Shown here piece by piece: positions 53,981-63,452 of a stretch of DNA of 64,000 nt. A program made the position numbers and the translations under genes. How positions within the stretch are numbered: position 1 is the stretch's first letter; the number at the start of each line of letters is the position of its first letter. The notes below the pieces were generated by a model. It ran no database searches, was not told the DNA's origin, and saw only the letters and a list, made by a program, of their open reading frames with translations. The stretch spans positions 5,310 to 69,309 of the forward strand of contig CAUBWJ010000011.1 in assembly GCA_958439725.1 (NCBI GenBank), read 5' to 3'. Source of the DNA: an uncultured Muribaculaceae bacterium. Lineage in GTDB: Bacteria; Bacteroidota; Bacteroidia; Bacteroidales; Muribaculaceae.

Positions 53981-54751
53981 TCAGAAGTTGACGGTGAGAC
54001 CGTCGAACGCGAGTTCTGTTCCTTCCGGAAGCATGGGGTTTACCCAGGCGTGGAGACCCATGCCGTGGCTTATGTGGGTAAGGAATGCCCGCTTCGGTTT
54101 CACATAATTAATAACGTTGAGCGCTTCATCTAAGTTCAGATGCGATTCATGAGGCTTATGGCGCAGTGCGCCTATCACAAGAGTGTGGCAGCCTTTTGCT
54201 GCCTCAAGGGTTTCCTTAGGAATGATTTTGCAGTCGGTGAGATATACGAGCGGCCCGATTCGGAATCCCAGAATGGGCAGAGAGGGATTATGGTTGACCG
54301 CAAGAGGAATCACAGTGGTGAGCGGCGAGACGGAGAACGGTTTTCCGGCCTCGATCTCATGGAGGCTGAACCGCGGCGACCGAGGATAAGGATGAGGACC
54401 GAAACAGTAGGGCAGGCGTGTCCTGATATCCCGGGCCACATCCTCCCGGCAGTAAACCGGGAATCCTCCGGGGATGGCCGTGCAGTATGGCCGCAGGTCG
54501 TCTATGCCTCCCAGATGGTCGTAATGGCTGTGGGTCACTATCAGGCAGTCGAGGCTGGGTTGCCCGGCGCGGAGCATCTGATGGTAGAAATCGGGCCCGC
54601 AGTCTATGAGCACTCGGGCGTCGGCCGTTTCCACCAGCGCCGAACATCTCATCCGCTTGTCCCGTGGGTCGGTCGACCGGCATACCTCGCAGTCGCAGCG
54701 GAGTTCCGGGACGCCGGTCGATGTGCCTGTGCCGAGAAACGTGAGTTTCAT
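53981..54751 (-). CDS. MBL-fold metallo-hydrolase (PhnP-like)
   Basis: A 256-residue MBL-fold enzyme starting MKLTFLGTGTSTGVPELRC, with an extra Cys cluster (CDCEVC) as in PhnP-type phosphodiesterases, then HSHYDHLGG as the metal motif. A phosphodiesterase acting on a cyclic phosphate is likely by analogy, but no phosphonate genes are near. Twelve bases separate it from the lipoprotein gene upstream. Confidence 0.88.
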   Translation of the reverse strand: MKLTFLGTGTSTGVPELRCDCEVCRSTDPRDKRMRCSALVETADARVLIDCGPDFYHQMLRAGQPSLDCLIVTHSHYDHLGGIDDLRPYCTAIPGGFPVYCREDVARDIRTRLPYCFGPHPYPRSPRFSLHEIEAGKPFSVSPLTTVIPLAVNHNPSLPILGFRIGPLVYLTDCKIIPKETLEAAKGCHTLVIGALRHKPHESHLNLDEALNVINYVKPKRAFLTHISHGMGLHAWVNPMLPEGTELAFDGLTVNF

Positions 54752-54762
54752 CTCATTTGCGG

Positions 54763-55704
54763 TTACTGGCGGTAGCTCTTCAGAAGTCCGTCCTCGAAAA
54801 TAAGGAAAATGCCGTTTTCGTAAGTCCAGATCTCGCGCATGAAGCTGTAGCCGGGGCGCCGGTCGATGTTGGCCGGGGCGCCCAATGCCAGACGGGCTTC
54901 GTCGCGGGTCATTTCGAGGGCCACGCGTCCGTTGATAATCAGTTTCCAGTTATCGTCGGTAATCAGCGGATAGCGCAGGCGTGGGTCGGTGAGCGAGAAA
55001 ATGTTGCTGAATTTGCGGGGGGCTTTCAGGTCTTTGCCCAGGGAGAGATAGAGGCTGAACGGCTTCCCGTTTTCATCCGTCATCAGCAATCGGGCCGGAT
55101 AGAAGGAATTGCCGAATACCACATCTTCCACTTTTACGGGCACAAACTTGCGCCCGTTGCGCGCGTTGCCGTTCTCGTCATACCATGCTGTGGTGATTAT
55201 ATAGTAGGTGTTGCCTTTCAGACGAGCAGTTACATCCCGGATAAGGCTTTCCTCAATCATGAAGGGAATCTCCACAATGCCGTTTTCCCGGAGTTTTTCC
55301 GGCGAATATCCGGCGCGGTAAGTTATGTCAGTCCCGGCTGAGGTTGTGAAGGTGATGTCGGTTACCTCTTCGCCGGTCACAGATGTGGCCGAAGAGATGT
55401 TTTTGAGCGTCACGGTATCACCGGCGAGCTCTCCGGCCGATGCTCCGGTAGAGCCGAGCATAAGCGAGACTTTGTTGTCGGTGATATAGAACCGTTTGCC
55501 CGGATGCCAGTCGGCGAAAGGCTGCCGGTCTATTCCGGAAAGATAAGAGTCTTCAGGTTTGTCGGGGATTTTTTCGCGCTTCACGTCGTGAGCGGTGATT
55601 TTGGGCGTGCTTTCAATTCCGGTGAAGCATGAAGTGGCGCCGAGGCTTAAAGCCACGGCGCCGCATGCGAGCATTATAAGTTGTATTCGTTTCACTAATA
55701 TCAA
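54763..55704 (-). CDS. Lipoprotein of unknown function (DUF4738-like)
   Basis: A 313-residue lipoprotein (lipobox LGATSC near residue 26) with a mainly beta mature region; the C-terminal part contains a DEARLALGAPANI segment similar to the end of SmpA/BamE-like domains. The overall family is uncertain; DUF4738 is my best guess. It lies between the S9 peptidase and PhnP-like genes with short gaps, suggesting one operon. Confidence 0.72.
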   Translation of the reverse strand: MILVKRIQLIMLACGAVALSLGATSCFTGIESTPKITAHDVKREKIPDKPEDSYLSGIDRQPFADWHPGKRFYITDNKVSLMLGSTGASAGELAGDTVTLKNISSATSVTGEEVTDITFTTSAGTDITYRAGYSPEKLRENGIVEIPFMIEESLIRDVTARLKGNTYYIITTAWYDENGNARNGRKFVPVKVEDVVFGNSFYPARLLMTDENGKPFSLYLSLGKDLKAPRKFSNIFSLTDPRLRYPLITDDNWKLIINGRVALEMTRDEARLALGAPANIDRRPGYSFMREIWTYENGIFLIFEDGLLKSYRQ

Positions 55705-55713
55705 TTGGGTTTA

Positions 55714-57846
55714 TCAGCGCACCTGAGGTTTCATGCCGAGGTTCTCGAAAATAAACGAGTAGATGTCGGTCTGTTCGTCGATTACTTTGGCTATGGGTTT
55801 GCCGGCTCCGTGACCTGCTTTGCTGTCGATTCTTATGAGCTTGGGAGCGTCGCCGGTGTCGGAAGCCTGAAGGGTGGCTGCGTATTTGAATGAATGGGCC
55901 GGAACCACGCGGTCGTCGTGGTCGGCTGTCGTAACCATTATGGCCGGATAGGGGGTGCCGTCGTTACGGATTGTATGGAGCGGCGAGTAGTCCAGAAGGT
56001 ATTTGGCCATTTCGGGTGAGTCGGCGCTCGTGCCGTAGTCAGATGCCCAGTTCCATCCTATGGTGAAGAGATGGTAGCGCATCATGTCCATCACGCCTAC
56101 ACGGGGTATGGCGACCTTGAACAGGTCGGGACGCAGGTTGACCGTAGCGCCTACGAGCAGTCCGCCGTTGCTGCCGCCTTCTATCGCGATGTGTTCAGGC
56201 GAGGTCCAGTTTTCATTGATGAGGTATTCGGCGGCTGCTATGAAGTCGTTGAACACGTTTAGCTTCTGTTGCTTGGTGCCGGCGTGGTGCCATGATTCAC
56301 CGTATTCGCCGCCGCCGCGCAGATTGGCCTGGGCGTAGATGCCGCCGTTTTCAAGCCACAGAAGGCGGTTGGCTGAGAAGCTGGGAGGCAGTGAGATGTT
56401 GAAGCCGCCGTAACCGTAGAGGTATACGGGGTTCTTGCCGTTGCGTTCCAGCCCTTTCTTGTAGGTGAGGAACATGGGGATTTTTGTTCCGTCGGCCGAT
56501 GGGTAGAACACCTGTTCGGTCACGTAGTCGTCAAGATTCACGCCCTCTATTTCGGGAGTGGATATCAGATTGCTGGTGCCGTCGGCAAGATTATAGGAGA
56601 ATACCGACGACGGGTAAGTGAACGAAGTGAAGGTATAGAATACGTCGGGATGTTTCTTCGAGGAGGAGACGCTGCCTACTGTTCCGAGAGTGGGAAGCTT
56701 GATTTCACCGGTGGTGTTTCCTTTGCGGTCGGTGACCACGAGGCGGTCGGCGGCGTCCTGCTGATAGGTGAGAATCATGCCTTCGGGAGTGAGCGACACA
56801 GAGCTGAGCACGCCTTCTTTCTCCGGCACGACCTCAGTCCAGTTCTCGCGCTGGGGCTTGGCGGGGTCGAGGGCCATCAGACGGTTTTTCTCTGCGCCAT
56901 AGTTGGTGAGAAGAAGAAGCTTGCCGTCCATCATCCCTACGGGAGAGATGCTATACTGCTGCGAGGGCTCGGCTACAAGCCACTGTGCCGACGGATTCGC
57001 AAGGTTCTTGAGCATGAGCGATTCGCCGAAACCTTCGCCGCCACCCAGCACAAACAGATAGTCGGACCCTTCGGGCACGTAGGCTGAGTGGAAGTGAAGC
57101 GGATGGGCCGCGTCCTCATACACCAGCTTGTCCTGCGACTGCGGTGTGCCTATTTTGTGGTAGTATATCTGATGGTTTTCATTGGCGTTGGAGAATTCCT
57201 TGCCGGCCTCGGGGCGGGGATACGCGCTGTAGAAGAAGCCGTCGCCATGCCAGTCGGCACCAGTGAATTTGGCCCATTCTATATGGTCGTCGAGCAGTTT
57301 TTTCGACTCGGTGTCTATCACGAAGATTTCAGTCCAGTCGGATCCGGAGCGCGACACGGTGTAGGCGGTGTATTTGCCGTCGGTTGACTGTGCGAGGCCG
57401 GTAAGGGCCACGGTGCCGTCGTCGCTCAGTGAATTCGGATCGAGGAACACTTCCGGCTCAGTGCCGAGAGAGTCCATGCGGTATATGATCGACTGGTTTT
57501 TGAGGCCGTCGTTTTTCGAGAAATAATATTTGCCGTCGTTTTCACGGGAGGGTGCTCCCTCTTTGGTATAGTTGTTGAGCTGAGTAAGGCGCTTGCGTAT
57601 GTCCTCACGGAAAGGAATTTCGGCCAGATATGCATTTGTCACGGCGTTTTCGGCCTCGACCCATTCCTTGGTGGCGGCCGATGTGTCGTTCTCGAGCGGA
57701 CGGTAGGGATCGGCGACGCTCATCCCGAAGTATTCATCCACGGTGTTGTCCTGTGGGGCTTTGGGATACGTTATCTGACGGTGTGCGCAACTTCCGAGCA
57801 AAATGGCTCCTGCTGAACTGATCATTATTAACGGGGATATTTTCAT
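55714..57846 (-). CDS. Prolyl oligopeptidase family protein (S9A)
   Basis: A 710-residue lipoprotein (LLGSC near residue 19) with a seven-bladed beta-propeller in about residues 80-430 and an alpha/beta-hydrolase domain after it. The nucleophile is in GGSNGGLLVG near residue 560, with Asp in TADHDDRVVP and His in KAGHGAGKP. Expected to cleave proline-containing oligopeptides in the periplasm. First gene of the four-gene operon. Confidence 0.94.
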   Translation of the reverse strand: MKISPLIMISSAGAILLGSCAHRQITYPKAPQDNTVDEYFGMSVADPYRPLENDTSAATKEWVEAENAVTNAYLAEIPFREDIRKRLTQLNNYTKEGAPSRENDGKYYFSKNDGLKNQSIIYRMDSLGTEPEVFLDPNSLSDDGTVALTGLAQSTDGKYTAYTVSRSGSDWTEIFVIDTESKKLLDDHIEWAKFTGADWHGDGFFYSAYPRPEAGKEFSNANENHQIYYHKIGTPQSQDKLVYEDAAHPLHFHSAYVPEGSDYLFVLGGGEGFGESLMLKNLANPSAQWLVAEPSQQYSISPVGMMDGKLLLLTNYGAEKNRLMALDPAKPQRENWTEVVPEKEGVLSSVSLTPEGMILTYQQDAADRLVVTDRKGNTTGEIKLPTLGTVGSVSSSKKHPDVFYTFTSFTYPSSVFSYNLADGTSNLISTPEIEGVNLDDYVTEQVFYPSADGTKIPMFLTYKKGLERNGKNPVYLYGYGGFNISLPPSFSANRLLWLENGGIYAQANLRGGGEYGESWHHAGTKQQKLNVFNDFIAAAEYLINENWTSPEHIAIEGGSNGGLLVGATVNLRPDLFKVAIPRVGVMDMMRYHLFTIGWNWASDYGTSADSPEMAKYLLDYSPLHTIRNDGTPYPAIMVTTADHDDRVVPAHSFKYAATLQASDTGDAPKLIRIDSKAGHGAGKPIAKVIDEQTDIYSFIFENLGMKPQVR

Positions 57847-58155
57847 CGTTGTGATAATTACTGGATATCGCTGGATATTGATGGTGCCTTATGCAAAAGC
57901 AAGGACGTTTTTAGCTGGTTGCAAAGTTAATGAAAACCATATAAATATATACCTAATTTAGCTTTATAACTCGCCGGAGTTTGTGAAAGATATTGAATTC
58001 GCGGTTTTGGCCGCGTTTTTCTCTCTTAAAAAGCTGCGATTGTAATGCCATATTTATCAGCGTGTTTAGCGTGGATTAAATAAAATTAACACAATTATTC
58101 TCGTAATAGTATTGCAGATTCGGTAATAATGCCTACCTTTGCACTCGTAAAACAT
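57847..58155. promoter_or_regulatory. Divergent control region of the S9 operon and tRNA-Met
   Basis: For the S9 operon TAACTTTG lies at 57929-57922 on the minus strand. For the tRNA a TTG at 58112-58114, a 19-base spacer and TACCTTTG at 58134-58141 form a good promoter, starting just before the mature 5' end. The middle is AT-rich without a gene. Confidence 0.65.
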
Positions 58156-58227
58156 CGCGGGGTAGAGCAGTGGTAGCTCATTGGGCTCATAACCCAAAGG
58201 TCGTAGGTTCGAGTCCTGCCCCCGCTA
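58156..58227 (+). tRNA. Initiator tRNA-Met (CAT)
   Basis: A complete cloverleaf of 72 bases without an encoded CCA. The anticodon CAT is at 58188-58190. Initiator features: three consecutive G-C pairs next to the anticodon loop (GGG-CTCATAA-CCC), an unpaired 1:72 position (C and T here) and A11:U24. The T loop is TTCGAGT. Confidence 0.95.
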
Positions 58228-58232
58228 CTTGG

Positions 58233-58264
58233 AAAGCTTCCCGGCCATTCGGCCGGGAAGCTTT
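58233..58264 (+). terminator. Terminator after tRNA-Met
   Basis: A perfect 14-bp stem (AAAGCTTCCCGGCC and its complement) with an ATTC loop, followed by GTTTTAAA. Confidence 0.9.
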
Positions 58265-58737
58265 GTTTTAAACCTCGGTCCCGTCTGTCCTCTCCCGCTC
58301 CGTGGCGCTCCCCTTTATACTTCTTCAAAGTATATTGTAACAGGCGAAAAGCGCCGGCGGCGCGAATTTTTACAACCGGTTGCGTCAGCTGCCGGAAAAA
58401 GAGGCCAATAGATTTCCCCGAGGCAAGCTGCGGAACATGCGCGCCTCGCTGTGTGCGTAAGCGTGGGGCCTCTGTCGGATTCCCATGCTTACGCACGCTG
58501 CGTCATCGCCATTCCCAGGCTCGCCGCAAGTGGAACAGGCCAAGGCTGCAGGTAAATAAAAATGTGTACAGCCCTCTCAGGTTGGCTATAAAAAACAGGT
58601 TGTAAGGTATTGAGCCTAAGGCATGTATCTTTCGGCCTGAAATTTTTTTGTTTCGGATGTAACGTTTGGGGTGTTACATGTGTCATTATAGTGACGACCT
58701 CAAAAAAATTAGTAGTTTTACAATTAATAAATCAATC
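58265..58737. other. Gap of about 470 bases with two inverted repeats
   Basis: No gene I can support. It contains an inverted repeat with 15-bp arms, GTGCGTAAGCGTGGG at 58453-58467 and CCCATGCTTACGCAC at 58482-58496 (one G-U on the plus strand), and a 7-bp operator-like palindrome ATGTAAC/GTTACAT at 58657-58679, 60 bases before the secreted protein's ATG. A long open frame across the tRNA here is not a gene. Confidence 0.5.
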
Positions 58738-59849
58738 ATGAAATCATTAAAGTCAATTGCAATAGCGCTCATGGCATTTGGCGCGTTTGCAGCTCAGGCT
58801 GCCGATATAACTCCGAGCGAAACGCCCGACAACATTAAGCCCCAAGACCCAAACTCTATTGTTGGACGTCCTTGTGAGTTGTTTGACGTAACGGCATTCT
58901 GTTCCTACTCAAATTTTCATCCCTCGCATTATCTTACCGATAATAACTGGGATATTCTGTGTGCATTCGTTCAGCCCGGAAAGGTCGCCAAATTAGACTC
59001 ACTTGGCATTCCCTACAATAAGAGCCAGCTGAGGCTGCTTGAAGTAGGCGATTTGCTTTCTTCTGACAACGGAATATATACCACTTCAATAAATATATTT
59101 GGCAAGGATGAGACTGCTGCCATTCGTAGCAATCCAAAGAGTTTGCCGACAGCATATTCCCCGTTATCGAGCCTGAAATAAAACAACTCATTTCCGCTTT
59201 TGACAAGGCAGGATACGCCAACCAGACTTATAGCCTTATATTTTCCTATCTTCTTGACACATATATATGGGATGACGAGCGATTATCCTCTCCGGTAAGT
59301 TGCGAGGATCATGGCACATGGTCGGGAGCATACTGGGCGATGTATGAGAGCCGTTCTCACGATAAGATCGGCACAAATGGCTTTGGCCCGGTAAGACAGA
59401 ACTGGACTGATAGCTTAGGATACAGGCTAAGTTCCAAGAAACTTATTTCATTTGCGAAGGAAGTGATGAAAACTAAAGGCGGCAGGATTGAGAATAGAGA
59501 GGTGATAGATGCAGTGGAAGGTTGGGGCCTGACAGATGAGAAAGGCAATATTCTGATTCCCGTATTACAAGCCCGCAACAATGACAATATTGATGTCCTG
59601 TGCAAAAGCATCACCAACCGGTTAAGCGACGCCGTCAAGAAATACTGTGGGGCATGGTATAAGGGCCATAATATTTCGTCAGAACGAGTCGGTCAGATCG
59701 TTTTTTACCACGAGGTAATGTGGGATTTGCTCGACATACTCGAGTCACGCGGAATGATTACAATGCCCGCAATTCTTAAAGGCAAAGAAGTAAGCAAGCA
59801 ACATTTCGGCGACATCTGCTTTATCGTAATAGATGATTCCGAGAAGTAG
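58738..59849 (+). pseudogene. Exported protein of unknown function, frameshifted
   Basis: The gene starts with a clear signal peptide (AFGAFAAQAAD) and runs about 147 residues before a stop at 59179-59181. The next frame, open from 59130, continues without a break to 59849 (QSKEFADSIFPVIE onward), so one indel between 59130 and 59181 would join both into a protein of about 370 residues. There is no slippery heptamer at the junction, so programmed frameshifting is unlikely. I recognise no family in either half. The gene looks more AT-rich than its neighbours and may be a recent arrival beside the tRNA. Confidence 0.6.
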
Positions 59850-59899
59850 TATTTAATCCGGAGTAGATTGCCGCATGTAGTCCGAACTATATAACGACA

Positions 59900-59935
59900 G
59901 GCGGTGTGTCAGAATCCGAAGTCTGACACACCGCC
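59900..59935. terminator. Bidirectional hairpin between the secreted protein gene and ddh
   Basis: Perfect 14-bp arms GGCGGTGTGTCAGA/TCTGACACACCGCC with an 8-base loop; poor T runs on both sides. Confidence 0.7.
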
Positions 59936-59958
59936 GGTCTATTATTAGGGGTATAAAT

Positions 59959-60855
59959 TTATACGAGTTTGCCGATCCAGGAGTCGCGGTCGCCGGGGAG
60001 AAGGTCTACGACGGGGATTTCGATCATGGTGTAGGCGCCGGGCTGCAGGCGCTTGGTAGCGCGGGCCACTCCTACGAGTATCTGCGCGGTGAGCGCGGGA
60101 TTGTTGATTGACATAGTGAACTCAAACCGCTGGTTCTGGGTGGTGCCTGAAACGCCTTTGCGGGTCATGTGCACTCCGTGGCCCATATCCTTCACTGCAT
60201 CGACGGATTCGACCTCTATCACGTGGGTTTCGTCGGACGCGAAATAGGGGTCGGCCTTTACCTGAGCGGCAACTTCTTCCAGCTTGGCGCCGGGTTCAAG
60301 CTCCACATAGACCATGCGGCGATGGATGCCGGTGCCGAGCGGAATGGTCATGGAAAGGGCGTTTTTCACGCCTTTCTTGGATTTGACGCAGACGGTGTGG
60401 CCCATGCTCATGCCGGGACCGAAGTTGGTATAGGTGATGCCTTTAGGGGCGGCAGCCTCGAGAAGGGTGCGCACCACGGAGTCACTTCCCGGATCCCAGC
60501 CGGCTGAGATCACGGCCACAGTCCCGTTCTCACGGGCAATCTTGCCGAGGTTCTGGCGCAGAGAGGGGATGAGAGTGTGGATGTCGAAGGAATCGACCGT
60601 GTTGATGCCCATGGCCAGATATTCGGAGGCGTATTTCTCAACCTCGCGGGTGGGGGTGCAGAGAATAGCCACGTCTACTTTGCCGAGTTCGCGGATGTCG
60701 GTCACAACCTTTATCCCCTCGAGTTCGGCGGGAGGGTTGGCGGCGGAGCGACGTACCACACCGGCTATCTCGAAGTCGGGTGCGGCATGAAGCGCGTCGA
60801 TCACAAACCGGCCTATATTGCCGTAGCCTACTACGGCTGCTTTGATAAGTTCCAT
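59959..60855 (-). CDS. ddh: meso-Diaminopimelate dehydrogenase
   Basis: An NADPH-dependent enzyme that aminates tetrahydrodipicolinate straight to meso-DAP, the one-step branch of lysine and peptidoglycan precursor synthesis. The N-terminus has the dinucleotide motif VGYGNIGRF, and the later STAGWDPG-like segment (ISAGWDPGSDSVVR) and NFGPGMSMGHT are typical. Length 298. It follows ackA by 12 bases and is likely co-transcribed with pta-ackA. Confidence 0.94.
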   Translation of the reverse strand: MELIKAAVVGYGNIGRFVIDALHAAPDFEIAGVVRRSAANPPAELEGIKVVTDIRELGKVDVAILCTPTREVEKYASEYLAMGINTVDSFDIHTLIPSLRQNLGKIARENGTVAVISAGWDPGSDSVVRTLLEAAAPKGITYTNFGPGMSMGHTVCVKSKKGVKNALSMTIPLGTGIHRRMVYVELEPGAKLEEVAAQVKADPYFASDETHVIEVESVDAVKDMGHGVHMTRKGVSGTTQNQRFEFTMSINNPALTAQILVGVARATKRLQPGAYTMIEIPVVDLLPGDRDSWIGKLV

Positions 60856-60867
60856 TCTGTTCTAAGT

Positions 60868-62076
60868 TTATTTTTTGAGGCCTTCGACAATCTCGCGGGT
60901 GTCGCGGGCTATCATAAGTTCCTCGTCGGTGGGAATAACCACTACAGCCACTTTCGAAGCCGGGGTGGAAATAAGGGTCTCGGTGCCGCGGGTCTTGGCG
61001 TTGAGCTCTTCGTTGAGTTCCACGCCCATGAATCCGAGGGGAGCGCACACGTTTTTGCGCACGCCGGTCTGGTTTTCGCCCACACCGCCGGTGAACACGA
61101 TTACATCCAGGCCGCCCATTTCGGCAGCGTATGCGCCTACGTATTTGATGATGCGCTGCTCGTAGATTTCGAGGGCGAGATGCGCGCGGGGATCGCCTGC
61201 ATTGTCGGCAGCCTCGATTTCGCGCATGTCGTTGCTGATGCCAGAAACGCCGAGTACACCGCTTTCCTTGTTGATGAGCGTCTGGACTTCCTTGGCGTTG
61301 AGGTTGTGTTTCTCCATGAGGAATGTGATGACGCCGGGGTCAACATCGCCTACGCGGGTACCCATCATGAGACCTTCGGTGGGGGTGAGGCCCATTGAGG
61401 TGTCAACGCTCTTTCCGTTGAGCACGGCCGTGATCGAGCCGCCGTTGCCTATGTGGCAGGTGACCATCTTGAGGTTGTTGATGTCGCGGCCAAGGAATTC
61501 GGCGGCACGGGCCGACACGTAGCGGTGGCTGGTGCCGTGGAAGCCGTAGCGGCGCACGCCGTCCTCAAGATAATACTTGTAGGGGAGGGGATACATGTAG
61601 CTCTTGGCGGGCATTGTCTGATGGAAAGCAGTGTCAAACACTCCCACCTGCGGCACGCCGGGCATAAGTGAGGTGATAGCCTCGATGCCGGTGATGTTGG
61701 CGGGATTGTGGAGCGGAGCCAGAGGATAGCAGTCTTTCACCTGCTGTATCACCTCGTCGGTGATGAGGACGCTCTTGTTGAACTTCTCGCCTCCGTGGAC
61801 CACGCGGTGACCAACGGCGTCGATCTCGCTGAACGACTTTATGCAGCCTTCCTTGGGGTCGGTGAGGATATCGAGGATGGCCTGCACGGCCTGACGGTGG
61901 TCGATATGGCCCAGCTCCTTGATTTCCTTGGAGCCGTCGGGGCGTTTGAATTTCAGGAAGCCGTCGGGCAGACCGATTTTTTCCACTCCACCTTCTGCGA
62001 GAGTCTTCTCGGCGTCGGTGTCTATGAGTTTGTATTTTACGGAGCTGCTTCCGCAGTTCAATACAAGTATTTTCAT
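60868..62076 (-). CDS. ackA: Acetate kinase
   Basis: Makes ATP and acetate from acetyl phosphate. LNCGSSSVKY at the start, GHRVVHGGE near residue 90 and the central FHGTSHRYV are acetate kinase signatures. Length 402. It follows pta by 23 bases: the standard acetate-forming operon. Confidence 0.97.
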   Translation of the reverse strand: MKILVLNCGSSSVKYKLIDTDAEKTLAEGGVEKIGLPDGFLKFKRPDGSKEIKELGHIDHRQAVQAILDILTDPKEGCIKSFSEIDAVGHRVVHGGEKFNKSVLITDEVIQQVKDCYPLAPLHNPANITGIEAITSLMPGVPQVGVFDTAFHQTMPAKSYMYPLPYKYYLEDGVRRYGFHGTSHRYVSARAAEFLGRDINNLKMVTCHIGNGGSITAVLNGKSVDTSMGLTPTEGLMMGTRVGDVDPGVITFLMEKHNLNAKEVQTLINKESGVLGVSGISNDMREIEAADNAGDPRAHLALEIYEQRIIKYVGAYAAEMGGLDVIVFTGGVGENQTGVRKNVCAPLGFMGVELNEELNAKTRGTETLISTPASKVAVVVIPTDEELMIARDTREIVEGLKK

Positions 62077-62099
62077 CTTCTGTTTCGGTTATAAGGGGT

Positions 62100-63116
62100 T
62101 TATTTATTGTTCTTGAGTCCTATAGCCTGGTTGGCGGTCATTATTATGGTCTTGAAGATATCCTCGGGGTAGCATCCGCGTGAGAGGTCGTTGACAGGAG
62201 CGGCGAGGCCCTGAAGAACGGGACCAACGGCCTCTACATTGCCAAGGCGCTGCACGAGTTTGTAGGCGATATTGCCGACTTCAAGCGAGGGGAACACGAG
62301 CACGTTGGCGCGTCCGCTCAGAGGGCTGTTGGGTGCCTTTGTGGCTGCCACGCTGGGCACTATCGAAGCGTCGGCCTGAAGCTCGCCGTCGATGTTGAGG
62401 TCGGGGCGCATCTCTTTGGCAATCTTTGTGGCTTCGATCACCTTGTCAACTCGTTCGTGCTTGGCGCTGCCTTTGGTCGAGAAGCTGAGGATGGCCACGC
62501 GGGGCTCTATTCCGGCAATGTCGCGTGCGGTCTGGGCGGCGCTCACTGCAATCTGAGCGAGTTCGGGAGCGGTGGGGTCGGGCACCACTGCACAGTCGGC
62601 GAATACCAGTATGCCGTCAGTTCCATAGTTCAGGCCGGGAGGCAGCAGCATAAGGAAGGCTCCCGAAACCACCGAGATACCGGGCTGGGTCTTGATTACC
62701 TGGAAAGCTGCACGGAGCACGTTGCCGGTGGTGTTCATGGCACCGGCCACCTGGCCGTCGGCATCGCCTGCCTTAACCATAAGGCAACCCAGATAAAGGG
62801 GGTTGTGGGTTGTGAGGCGCGCTTCCTCCATGGTTATTCCCTTGCTCTTGCGAAGGTCGAAGAAAAGAGGGGCATATTTGTCGATTACGGCTTCGTCGGC
62901 GGGGTTCACTATTGTGGCCTGGGGAATATGGGTGAGCTTGAGCTCCTTGGCCATAGCGAGGATTTCGACAGGGTCGCCTATGAGGATTATCTTGGCTATG
63001 CCGTCGGCAATGATTCTGTTGGCGGCTGTAAGGGTGCGGGGTTCAGTTCCTTCAGGAAGTACTATCCGCTGGGGATTGGCCTTTGCGTTGGCCGTAAGCT
63101 TTTCAAAGAGTGTCAT
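62100..63116 (-). CDS. pta: Phosphate acetyltransferase
   Basis: Converts acetyl-CoA to acetyl phosphate. The short form of 338 residues contains only the PTA_PTB catalytic domain; the DRTGG and AAA-like N-terminal extension of the E. coli enzyme is absent. Motifs: VLPEGTEPRTL near residue 20, the STKGSAKHERVDKV segment and the terminal NDLSRGC. First gene of the pta-ackA-ddh operon. Confidence 0.96.
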   Translation of the reverse strand: MTLFEKLTANAKANPQRIVLPEGTEPRTLTAANRIIADGIAKIILIGDPVEILAMAKELKLTHIPQATIVNPADEAVIDKYAPLFFDLRKSKGITMEEARLTTHNPLYLGCLMVKAGDADGQVAGAMNTTGNVLRAAFQVIKTQPGISVVSGAFLMLLPPGLNYGTDGILVFADCAVVPDPTAPELAQIAVSAAQTARDIAGIEPRVAILSFSTKGSAKHERVDKVIEATKIAKEMRPDLNIDGELQADASIVPSVAATKAPNSPLSGRANVLVFPSLEVGNIAYKLVQRLGNVEAVGPVLQGLAAPVNDLSRGCYPEDIFKTIIMTANQAIGLKNNK

Positions 63117-63172
63117 GGCGAAAGGGTTTTGATTTATCCCGTTTCCGGGAAAATTCAGGTTAATTATTATCG

Positions 63173-63180
63173 CAAAATTA
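63173..63180 (-). promoter_or_regulatory. -7 box of the pta-ackA-ddh operon
   Basis: TAATTTTG on the minus strand, leader about 50 bases containing a small TCCCG/CGGGA hairpin (63137-63150). Confidence 0.55.
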
Positions 63181-63278
63181 CTTTTAAAAGGTGAGATTAC
63201 ATAGATTTTTAGGCTAAAAAAACACTTTATTCCTCCACGGCGTTATATAAGTGTATTTAACCCAACGACAATTGAAAT

Positions 63279-63452
63279 ATGGACTCCAGACATCGCAAGA
63301 AAACCAAGACTAACGTATGGCTCGCCATAGGCGTGGCATTTCTTATAATTCTCCTTATCCTCTGGCTGACAATGGCCGACATCTGGGGCGACACCGACGT
63401 GGCTGCCCAGATTGCGCCGCTGGCCTCAACGCTTAAACTCATGACTGTATGA
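63279..63452 (+). CDS. Small single-pass membrane protein (57 aa)
   Basis: A basic N-terminus (RHRKKTKT) is followed by one hydrophobic segment (about residues 14-32, WLAIGVAFLIILLILWLT) and a short polar tail. Its TGA overlaps the ATG of the next gene as ATGA, a coupled arrangement. No family recognised. It is shorter than many gene finders accept and is likely to be missed. Confidence 0.7.
   Translation: MDSRHRKKTKTNVWLAIGVAFLIILLILWLTMADIWGDTDVAAQIAPLASTLKLMTV

Noticed and set aside
58095..58496. A 133-residue minus-strand open frame across the initiator tRNA
   Set aside because: It overlaps the tRNA and its terminator on the opposite strand; such tRNA-antisense frames are a known annotation artefact.
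58156..59849. Integrated element using tRNA-Met as attachment site
   Set aside because: No integrase and no repeat of the tRNA 3' end are visible in the flanking sequence.
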